NCBI GenBank assembly: GCA_031254385.1
Contig: JAIRUO010000121.1
Coordinates: 1 to 12,921, forward strand
Source: Treponema sp.
GTDB lineage: Bacteria > Spirochaetota > Spirochaetia > Treponematales > Breznakiellaceae
Length of the DNA: 12,921 nt
Reading direction: 5' to 3'
A program made the translations under genes and the position numbers. Shown here piece by piece: positions 1 to 5,753 of this stretch (positions are counted from its first letter, which is position 1; every line of letters starts with the position of its first letter). The notes under the pieces were generated by a model. The model was given only the letters and a program-made list of their open reading frames with translations. It was not told where the DNA came from and did no database searches.

Positions 1-623
1 AGGGTGGTTTCTTGCAGGGCAAGAACAACCAGGGTTGAGGCGATTAAAAGGGCAAAAGAAATACTAAAGATCATCCTATAACCAAGAACATCCGTGCGTG
101 GAATTCCGTAACGATCAAGTACGATAAATAGAATGATTACTATGATAAACCCAAAAATATTACCAAAGTGCGAGATTGCGCCGGCTATACCCAAAGAAGC
201 TCCGGCCTTATCGCGTTTTGCCAGGTCCATGGCAATGGTAGATCGTACTGGCATGAGGATGTGTTCGCCGGTGCTGAATACGACCATAAACACAATAACG
301 AAAACTTTCGTCATAAACAGAGGGCTGGTAGAACTAAGAAGGAGCCCTGCCATACCGCCTACTGTTATTGCAGTGCCGATTTTGAAAATCTTGCTGGCGG
401 TAAAACGGTACATCATGGCCAGGATCACCACTACCAAAAGCCCGGGCATTTCCCTGAAAAATTCCACAATTCCCCGCTCGAAGGGGCTAATATGAATTAT
501 TTCCGCAAGGTAATTGTCCTGGATTCCCCGGTAAAGGCCGTAAGCCACGCCCCAAAGCGCCAGAACGCCCATAAAACGCCCCACTTTGGCATCGCTGCGG
601 TAAATATTCCCAAACCAGCTCAT
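1..623 (-). CDS. Major facilitator superfamily transporter, N-terminal part (cut by left edge)
   Basis: The first 207 residues of an integral membrane protein are visible; the 3' end lies outside the window. Reading leftward from ATG 623-621, the protein begins MSWFGNIYRSDAKVGRF. It then has hydrophobic segments at about residues 16-33, 61-73, 84-99, 103-117, 145-168 and 185-204. The loops between them are short and basic, as in major facilitator (MFS) carriers. A conserved-looking stretch GEHILMPVRSTIAMDLAKRDKAG (about 119-141, shown here only as GEHILMPVRS and AMDLAKRDKAG) matches the type of loop seen between helices 4 and 5 in MFS efflux proteins. The substrate cannot be told from the sequence. 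No clear Shine-Dalgarno motif precedes the ATG. It is divergent from the FKBP pair, with 113 bases between start codons. I am confident of a polytopic transporter and fairly confident of MFS. Confidence 0.8.
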   Translation of the reverse strand, partial: MSWFGNIYRSDAKVGRFMGVLALWGVAYGLYRGIQDNYLAEIIHISPFERGIVEFFREMPGLLVVVILAMMYRFTASKIFKIGTAITVGGMAGLLLSSTSPLFMTKVFVIVFMVVFSTGEHILMPVRSTIAMDLAKRDKAGASLGIAGAISHFGNIFGFIIVIILFIVLDRYGIPRTDVLGYRMIFSISFALLIASTLVVLALQETT

Positions 624-671
624 ATATAAACTATTGCATTACATTAAAATAAAGTCTATGCTTTGGCTAAA

Positions 672-714
672 CCCAAGTCTATTTTTGGGCCTTTCGGACA
701 TATAAAGTCCGAAA
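672..714. promoter_or_regulatory. Two adjacent inverted repeats between divergent genes (possible operator or 5' UTR hairpin)
   Basis: The gap between the divergent MFS and FKBP genes holds two inverted repeats. CCCAA (672-676) pairs with TTGGG (685-689). TTTCGGAC (692-699) pairs perfectly over 8 bp with GTCCGAAA (707-714), with loop ATATAAA. The loop contains TATAAA, one base off a consensus -10 hexamer, but I find no convincing -35 at the right distance. Both neighbouring genes start here, so this is not a terminator of either. A repressor operator or a leader hairpin of the FKBP mRNA are the sensible readings; neither is proven. Confidence 0.45.
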
Positions 715-736
715 ACTTTTATTTTTGGATGGATGT

Positions 737-1492
737 ATGAAGATCAAAACCGTGCTGCATGTTTTTCCGGGAATTCCGGCGATAATTGTTTGCCTTTTCC
801 TGTTGGGCGGCTGTAATAAAACCGCAAATGATCCCAATTCTTTTACCTTTAATAAAGATGCCAGTTATGCGTTAGGAATGTATATTGCTTCCCAGTTTCA
901 AATTCCTGATGTTCATTATGATTATCAGTCCTTTATGGAAGGTTTTAGGGCATATAACGAAATGCTGGAAAGCAGATTCTCCATGGAGGAGGCAATAAAT
1001 AAAATCAACGATGCCTTTATAAGCTATGAGAACTGGTACATGGGCGCGTACATGCCAGATCCATATATGCAAGATACTTATACCTGGTCGGCTGAGGATC
1101 TCGAAATAAATCGGCAAGATGGCATTCAAGTTCTTGCAGAAAACGCAATGAGGCCCGAAGTAAATGTCCTGCCGTCAGGACTCCAGTATGAAGTAATTGA
1201 GGAAGGCAATGGAATCAGGCCCGCAGCTTCTGATATTGTAAGGGTTAATTATGAAGGGATGCTTATAGACGGAACAGTATTCGACAGCTCTTACGCCAGG
1301 GGCGAGCCGGCGCAGTTTGCTTTGCGCGATGTCATCAGGGGCTGGACCGAGGGCCTCCAGCTTATGAGCGAGGGAAGCACCTATATTTTATTCATTCCTT
1401 ATGAGCTTGGATATGGTCCCACTACCACAGGTTCAATACCGGGGTATTCTACCCTGATCTTCCTGGTAGAACTTCTTTCGATAGTCAGATAG
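737..1492 (+). CDS. FKBP-type peptidyl-prolyl isomerase, predicted lipoprotein
   Basis: This 251-residue protein should catalyse cis-trans isomerisation of proline peptide bonds outside the cytoplasm. The signal peptide (1-25) ends in a lipobox LLGGC with Cys26 as the acylated residue. Residues about 35-100 match the FKBP_N dimerisation region of FkpA/Mip-type proteins (DASYALGMYIASQF, FMEGFRAYNEML). Residues 148-251 form the FKBP domain. Active-site equivalents of FKBP12 are present: Tyr172, Phe182-Asp183, Phe194, Val199-Ile200, Trp203, Tyr226 and Phe242. The loop SIPGYSTL replaces the usual IIPPHATL, so one pocket Ile is Ser. I chose ATG 737 because GGATGG lies just upstream and it gives a normal signal peptide; an in-frame TTG at 725 is less likely. 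The next gene follows after 12 bases, so the two are probably one operon. Confidence 0.9.
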   Translation: MKIKTVLHVFPGIPAIIVCLFLLGGCNKTANDPNSFTFNKDASYALGMYIASQFQIPDVHYDYQSFMEGFRAYNEMLESRFSMEEAINKINDAFISYENWYMGAYMPDPYMQDTYTWSAEDLEINRQDGIQVLAENAMRPEVNVLPSGLQYEVIEEGNGIRPAASDIVRVNYEGMLIDGTVFDSSYARGEPAQFALRDVIRGWTEGLQLMSEGSTYILFIPYELGYGPTTTGSIPGYSTLIFLVELLSIVR

Positions 1493-1504
1493 GAAAATGA
1501 TCTT

Positions 1505-2272
1505 ATGAAAAAAACCATTTTTGTTCTTTTCTTTTGTGCACTTGCATCCTTCTGTTTTGCAGAAGGGATTGCAGAAGAAGCGCGGCGGGGTAACGAAAGA
1601 GCTGATTTGAGCTATGCCCTTGGAATGATTTTTGCTTCCGACCTTAAACAGTACGGAATTGACGATGTAGACTACTCTGCTTTTTCCCAAGGCTTTAGAC
1701 AATACCTTGAGGATCAGAAAACTCGGTATACCCTTGATGAAGCGTTTGACCTGGCTGATAACGCTATCTGGGCCATTATGACAGAAAAAGCAGAAACCAA
1801 CAGCCGGGCGGAAAGGGAATTTTTAATAGAAAACGGCGCCCGGCCAGAAGTCTACACCACGGAGAGCGGCCTTCAGTATGAAATTATCGTTGAAGGGACC
1901 GGACGGCTGCCAGAACTGACTGATTATGTCAGAGTCCATTACGTGGGTTATCTCCTTGACGGCACTGTGTTTGACAATTCTTACACCAGGGGAGAGCCTG
2001 AAGAATTTCCTTTGCGGGGGGTCATCCAGGGCTGGAGCGAAGGTTTAAGGCTCATGCACGAGGGGGGAAGAAGCCGCCTCTACATCCCTTCCGCTCTGGC
2101 TTATGGCGCTCAGGGCGCGGGTGGCTTGATTCCGCCTAACTCGGTTGTAATTTTTGAAGTAGAATTCCTGGAAATCGTAGACAATCCTCAGGATTATTAT
2201 TGGTACGATGATGACTACTGGTACTACGATGATGATGACTACTGGTACTACGATGATGATTATTACTGGTAG
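1505..2272 (+). CDS. FKBP-type peptidyl-prolyl isomerase, periplasmic, with Tyr/Trp/Asp-rich tail
   Basis: This 255-residue paralogue of the preceding protein is a predicted folding helper. Its signal peptide ends at CFA19-E20 and lacks a good lipobox, so it is predicted to be soluble in the periplasm. FKBP_N covers about 33-95 (DLSYALGMIFASDL, FSQGFRQYLED) and the FKBP domain about 121-225. Pocket residues are intact: Tyr146, Phe156-Asp157, Phe168, Val173-Ile174, Trp177, Tyr200, the canonical LIPPNS loop, and Phe217. This is closer to consensus than the lipoprotein copy. After the domain ends at FLEIVDNP, a tail of about 27 residues consists almost only of Asp, Tyr and Trp in repeats of the type YWYYDDD. 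An AGGA at 1491-1494 sits ten bases before the ATG. The gene converges on the kinase gene with only three bases between stop codons. Confidence 0.92.
   Translation: MKKTIFVLFFCALASFCFAEGIAEEARRGNERADLSYALGMIFASDLKQYGIDDVDYSAFSQGFRQYLEDQKTRYTLDEAFDLADNAIWAIMTEKAETNSRAEREFLIENGARPEVYTTESGLQYEIIVEGTGRLPELTDYVRVHYVGYLLDGTVFDNSYTRGEPEEFPLRGVIQGWSEGLRLMHEGGRSRLYIPSALAYGAQGAGGLIPPNSVVIFEVEFLEIVDNPQDYYWYDDDYWYYDDDDYWYYDDDYYW
2201..2266 (+). repeat. In-frame tandem repeat encoding the Tyr/Trp/Asp tail
   Basis: Three consecutive units begin with TGGTAC: an 18-base unit (2201-2218) and two 24-base units (2219-2242 and 2243-2266). Each encodes Trp-Tyr-(Tyr)-Asp-Asp-Asp-(Asp)-Tyr. All unit lengths are multiples of three, so copy-number change would keep the reading frame. 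The stop codon follows shortly after the last unit. Confidence 0.85.
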
Positions 2273-2275
2273 TTA

Positions 2276-3499
2276 TTAACGTCTGCTTTTAAGGTAGTCG
2301 CTAATAACTTGCTCAAGGGAATTCTCATTTAATCTTAGTATGTCTTTTTCGCGTTCATAGCTCTCGTGGGAGTCTGATGCATGCGCGGTATTTACCATGA
2401 TATTGGAACCGAATTCCCTACGCACCGTTCCGCTTGGCGCTTTTAGGGGATCTGTGGGCCCCAGAACATCACGTATCTTCCTGATTGCGTCTTCGCCTTC
2501 ATAAACCATGATCATACACATAACATTGCCGGGCTCGTCTGTGTTCCCGGATGGATATGGGTAGTCATCGGGCCTTAGGCCTGACATAAATTCTATTATT
2601 TTATGAAATTCTTCCTGGGCACATTCTACGCCGACACTCTCGGTAAGGGTTTGCAATACCTTGCTCCCAAACCTGACTTTTAATTCTTCTTGCAGAATAT
2701 CCAATGCCTTTTTTCCGAATCTTGGCCCCAGATTTTTTATCAGGGCTGACTCCACGGGGCCGTAAAAATCCAGGGCTTGTTTTAATGAAAAACGGTGTAC
2801 TTTCATCCCAACTATTCGCAGCCCTGTCCTGGAAAACATGTCAATAATCGCGCCGGGCTTGGAAGACGCGTATTTCCAGTTGTCAGGCTTGATGATTGCC
2901 AGGGTACGTTCTATTTTAGAAGGATCAGGATAAATCAGATTGCTGACTATATTTTCAGTTTTTTTAAGGAATTTGGCAAAGAGGGCAAGGTTATCATCCG
3001 CGTATTCCTGTATTCTGGGAGTCAGGACAGCAGGTTCAAAATAGATAATTTTTTCAGGATCCTCCGTGGCGTAAACTAGATCCGCATAGGTATCCCTAAT
3101 GGTTTCCCCATGAAGCGATTCCAGGTTTAGTGATTCTATTTTAACGGATTCTACACTTTGGTCCTTCTGAAACAAGGCACCGCAGATTTGGGATAGTTTT
3201 TCGCAGGGGTTTTCACCCCTAAAAACCATGAGCAAAGACCTGTGCCTTCTTCCTCCAGAAGGGCCCAAGTTGCGCTCAACGTATTTGGCCACCAGTTCCG
3301 GGCCCTTGCTATAAATACTGGAAGCCGCGTGCCGGATCATATCCGCGTATTTTTGGGTATATTCCTCATCAAGGGCTATCATCTGTGCGCCCACCAGTTC
3401 CAGATCCACTCTGGAAAGCAGGCGAGAAATAACTCCGCCTGTCCGGCTCTTTACTACTGTATAGGGAGTGGCGATTACATAAGAGAGGGTCTGCTTCAA
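2276..3499 (-). CDS. Tandem nucleoside diphosphate kinase-fold protein (first domain degenerate, second with intact active site)
   Basis: Nucleoside diphosphate kinases transfer phosphate between NTPs and NDPs through a phospho-histidine. Numbering here runs from the upstream in-frame TTG at 3514. Residues 202-400 contain a full active-site set with canonical spacing: KPD at 209-211, Tyr251, Arg348, Thr354-Asp-Pro, GTVR with Arg365, Asn375 and the catalytic His378 in NTAHASDS. Between Tyr251 and Arg348 lie about 60 residues more than in a standard 150-residue enzyme. Residues 8-166 resemble the same fold (TLSYVIATP against TLAIIKPD; LLMVFRGENPCEKL against IMVYEGEDAIRKI) but have lost the Lys and the catalytic His. 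I prefer TTG 3499 as start: GAGGAAGGA at 3504-3512 is a strong ribosome site for it, and TTG 3514 has none. The product would be 407 residues. It is divergent from the EF-G gene. Confidence 0.8.
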   Translation of the reverse strand: MKQTLSYVIATPYTVVKSRTGGVISRLLSRVDLELVGAQMIALDEEYTQKYADMIRHAASSIYSKGPELVAKYVERNLGPSGGRRHRSLLMVFRGENPCEKLSQICGALFQKDQSVESVKIESLNLESLHGETIRDTYADLVYATEDPEKIIYFEPAVLTPRIQEYADDNLALFAKFLKKTENIVSNLIYPDPSKIERTLAIIKPDNWKYASSKPGAIIDMFSRTGLRIVGMKVHRFSLKQALDFYGPVESALIKNLGPRFGKKALDILQEELKVRFGSKVLQTLTESVGVECAQEEFHKIIEFMSGLRPDDYPYPSGNTDEPGNVMCMIMVYEGEDAIRKIRDVLGPTDPLKAPSGTVRREFGSNIMVNTAHASDSHESYEREKDILRLNENSLEQVISDYLKSRR

Positions 3500-3503
3500 A
3501 ATG

Positions 3504-3512
3504 TCCTTCCTC
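3504..3512 (-). promoter_or_regulatory. Ribosome binding site that decides the kinase start
   Basis: On the minus strand GAGGAAGGA ends four bases before TTG 3499-3497. The in-frame TTG at 3514 lies upstream of this motif and would place it inside the coding region. The motif therefore favours the downstream start, which also gives an N-terminus beginning directly at the first beta strand. Confidence 0.6.
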
Positions 3513-3526
3513 AATAAGGCTTTGTT

Positions 3527-3555
3527 AGTGTAACGAATAGCCCCCTTTTTGTCTA
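3527..3555 (-). promoter_or_regulatory. Putative sigma70-type promoter for the tandem kinase gene
   Basis: On the minus strand TAGACA (3555-3550, five of six consensus bases) is separated by 17 bases from TACACT (3532-3527, four of six). Transcription would start near 3520. That leaves a 20-base leader that includes the ribosome site for TTG 3499 but would make TTG 3514 nearly leaderless. Confidence 0.5.
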
Positions 3556-3568
3556 TAACTGTTTTCTA

Positions 3569-3574
3569 TATAAT
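3569..3574 (+). promoter_or_regulatory. Consensus -10 hexamer just upstream of the EF-G gene
   Basis: A perfect TATAAT lies four bases before the ATGATG start of the EF-G gene. No good -35 is seen 16-18 bases upstream (TTTTTG at 3546-3551). If used, transcription would start within ATGATG, giving a leaderless mRNA. A second weaker hexamer, TATAAC at 3554-3559, would leave a leader of about 13-16 bases. Confidence 0.45.
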
Positions 3575-3578
3575 AAGG

Positions 3579-5657
3579 ATGATGAAAGAGACAACTGTGT
3601 TAAGAACCATGCGGAATATCGGCATAATGGCCCATATTGATGCGGGAAAAACAACCACCACCGAAAGGATACTCTACTATACCGGAAAGAGCCACCGCAT
3701 TGGCGAGGTAGATGACGGGGAAGCCATTATGGACTGGATGACCCAGGAACAGGAGCGAGGAATAACCATCCAGAGTGCTGCCACGACAACCTATTGGGAA
3801 CGGGCCAATGAAGATAATAAAAAGCAAAAATATCAGATAAATATTATTGACACTCCCGGCCATGTTGATTTTACCGCAGAAGTGGAGCGATCCCTTAGGG
3901 TTCTTGACGGCGCGGTGGCTATATTCGATGCGGTGCATGGCGTGGAGCCGCAAACAGAGACAGTATGGCGTCAGGCGGAGCGGTATCAGGTGCCTTGTTT
4001 GGGTTATGTAAATAAGATGGACCGCATTGGCGCGGATTTCTTCCCTGTTCTTCACGACATACGCGAAAAGCTGGCGGCAAATCCTGTTGCCCTCCAGATA
4101 CCAATAGGGAAAGAAGGCAATTTTGAAGGGGTTATCGATCTTATTGTCATGACTGAAATACGCTGGGATTCGCAGACCGACGGCGAAAAAATGGAAATAG
4201 TCCCAGTGGCAGAAGCGCGGCAGGCCCTTGCCATAGAATGGCGAGAGAAAATGATTGACGCGCTTTCTAGTGCTTCCGATCTGGTTACAGATAAATATTT
4301 GTCCGGGGAAGAACTTACTCCCGCTTTCATCAGGGAAGAACTGCGCAAGGCCGTGATTAGCCGAAAGATACTCCCTGTATTTGCCGGCGCTTCCCGCAGG
4401 AACATGGGCGTACAGCCCCTGATCGACGCTGTGGTGGATTTCCTGCCTGCCCCTGACGAAAGTCTGCCTGTTCTGGCCCATCACCAGAAAAAAGAAGAGG
4501 AGGTCCCGGTTCCTTGCGATCCCAATGGCACAGCTCTGGGGTTGGTTTTTAAAATTCAGAATGAAAGAGAGGCAGGTAGCCTTTGTTATGTGCGCATGTA
4601 TTCCGGAAGTATAAAGGCCGGCACCATGGTATATAATATCGGAAAGAAAAAAAGGGAACGGGCTAACCGCATCCTGCGTATGCATTCAAACAGGTCGGAG
4701 CCAATGGACACGCTTTCCGCCGGGGACATTGGGGTCATTATAGGAATGAAGCTGGCCCAGACCGGAGACACCATAGGAAGCGAAGGCTGGCCATTGCTCT
4801 TGGAGAAGATGCAGTTTCCCGAACCGGTTATCTCCGTATCAATGGAGCCAAAAAATCTTTATGAACAGGAAAAATTAAAAGATATCCTTGCCATCCTTTC
4901 TAAAGAAGACCCCACCTTTATTGCCAGAGAGAACGAAGAAACCGGACAGCTTATAATATCCGGCATGGGCGAGCTTCATCTGGATGTTCTGGTTACCCGG
5001 ATTATTAAGGAATATAATGTGGGTGCGCGGGTTGGGAAACCTCAGGTTACCTACCGTGAATCTGTGAGCGCAGTTGTAGAGAGAACAGAGCATTTTTCAA
5101 AGGTCATCGCCGGGAAAGAAAACGCCGCCTCTTTAAGCTTTAAGATTGAACCCATGGAAAGAGGAAAGGGAAACCATTACAGTTGGGCGGTCAGAAAGCC
5201 GGAAATCCCCGAAGACATACGCGACGCTGTAGAGCAAGGCGTTAACGCCGCCTTCCAGTCCGGCATAGTCCTGGGCTATCCCTGCATTGATGTTGGCGTA
5301 ACCATAACCAACGCGGTCTACAATGAGCTAAGCGCCTCAAGCTTTGCATTTGAGGCCTGCGCGAGCATGGGCTTTGACGAGGCTTGCCGCGCCGCTTCGC
5401 CAATCCTTCTTGAGCCAATTATGTCGGTTATACTTACATCCCCAAAAGAATCTGTTGGCGATGTTATCAGCCTGATCACCCAGCGCGGAGGCCAAGTGCT
5501 CAGCATGGAATCCAAACCCGGCGGCGATGAAATAAAAGCTCAAGCGCCCATGGAAAAAATGTTCGGCTTTATGACCCCCCTCCGCAGCCAGAGCCAAGGC
5601 AGGGCAAATTTCACGATGGAATTCTCCCATTTTGAGAAAACGGGAAATAGGGGTTAG
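3579..5657 (+). CDS. fusA: Translation elongation factor G, divergent paralogue
   Basis: This 692-residue GTPase should act on the ribosome in translocation and/or recycling. The G domain (about 12-295) has AHIDAGKT (18-25), the switch region QERGITIQSAATTTYW, DTPGH with the catalytic His95 (91-95) and NKMD (145-148). Domain II spans about 313-403. Domain III has GMGELHLDVLVTRI (462-475). Domains IV and V run from about 490 to 685, ending PLRSQSQGRANFTMEFSHFE. Length and domain order are those of EF-G, not of a Tet-type protection protein. Domain IV is unusual: the common SGGRGQYGHV loop is replaced by SKVIAGKENAASLS (507-520), and the tip motif YHxVDSSE reads YNELSASS (581-588). Spirochaetes often carry two EF-G genes with divided roles, and this may be the more specialised one. 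I start at the ATGATG 3579; no convincing Shine-Dalgarno sequence fits. Confidence 0.9.
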   Translation: MMKETTVLRTMRNIGIMAHIDAGKTTTTERILYYTGKSHRIGEVDDGEAIMDWMTQEQERGITIQSAATTTYWERANEDNKKQKYQINIIDTPGHVDFTAEVERSLRVLDGAVAIFDAVHGVEPQTETVWRQAERYQVPCLGYVNKMDRIGADFFPVLHDIREKLAANPVALQIPIGKEGNFEGVIDLIVMTEIRWDSQTDGEKMEIVPVAEARQALAIEWREKMIDALSSASDLVTDKYLSGEELTPAFIREELRKAVISRKILPVFAGASRRNMGVQPLIDAVVDFLPAPDESLPVLAHHQKKEEEVPVPCDPNGTALGLVFKIQNEREAGSLCYVRMYSGSIKAGTMVYNIGKKKRERANRILRMHSNRSEPMDTLSAGDIGVIIGMKLAQTGDTIGSEGWPLLLEKMQFPEPVISVSMEPKNLYEQEKLKDILAILSKEDPTFIARENEETGQLIISGMGELHLDVLVTRIIKEYNVGARVGKPQVTYRESVSAVVERTEHFSKVIAGKENAASLSFKIEPMERGKGNHYSWAVRKPEIPEDIRDAVEQGVNAAFQSGIVLGYPCIDVGVTITNAVYNELSASSFAFEACASMGFDEACRAASPILLEPIMSVILTSPKESVGDVISLITQRGGQVLSMESKPGGDEIKAQAPMEKMFGFMTPLRSQSQGRANFTMEFSHFEKTGNRG

Positions 5658-5753
5658 GGATCGTTATTCGGAGTATAGCGATACTTCTGGGTAGCACCGC
5701 AATAATTCGAATAACAACCTCTAATCCCTAAATCCTAACCCCTAATCCCTAAC
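5650..5753. repeat. Intergenic repeat element: TTAGGG-like heptamers flanking hairpins
   Basis: The gap between the convergent EF-G and TPR genes is almost wholly repeat. GGGGTTAGGGAT (5650-5661) supplies the TAG stop of EF-G. At the other side, CTAATCCCTAAATCC and CCTAACCCCTAATCCC carry several copies of the complementary heptamer (5721-5753) and abut the TAG stop of the TPR gene. The ends can pair: GGGGTTAGG (5650-5658) with CCTAACCCC (5734-5742). Inside, GTTATTCG (5663-5670) pairs with CGAATAAC (5708-5715), and AGTAT/ATACT (5672-5676, 5681-5685) make a small hairpin. The minus-strand array shares TTAGGGATTAGGGGTTAGG with the copy near 11465. No U-tract follows, so a standard intrinsic terminator is not evident, though the fold could stop transcription from both sides. 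Confidence 0.75.

Noticed and set aside
133..629. Two overlapping plus-strand frames of 120 and 153 codons
   Set aside because: They are antisense to the MFS transporter, which reads as a clean membrane protein; the plus-strand products look random in composition.
692..720. Intrinsic terminator (hairpin followed by T-rich stretch)
   Set aside because: The hairpin with ACTTTTATTTTT looks like one, but both neighbouring genes start here and point away, so no known transcript ends at this site.
725..736. TTG 725 as the start of the first FKBP
   Set aside because: ATG 737 has GGATGG at suitable distance and yields a standard signal peptide.
2266..2280. Terminator between the FKBP pair and the kinase gene
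   Set aside because: Only three bases separate the two stop codons and no hairpin is visible.
3500..3514. TTG 3514 as the kinase start
   Set aside because: No ribosome site precedes it, the strong GAGGAAGGA lies downstream of it, and the predicted transcription start is only about six bases ahead.
3600..4685. Long open frame of 361 codons on the minus strand
   Set aside because: It lies wholly antisense to the EF-G gene, whose motifs are unmistakable; the reverse frame has no recognisable domain and is a by-product of EF-G codon use.
5663..5715. A functional tRNA gene
   Set aside because: Ends pair and TTCGAAT resembles a T-loop, but there is no anticodon arm and the length is only about 53 bases.
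5721..5753. CRISPR or true telomere repeat
   Set aside because: Units are 6-8 bases without spacers, so not CRISPR; only a few imperfect units occur inside the chromosome between genes, so not a replicon end.
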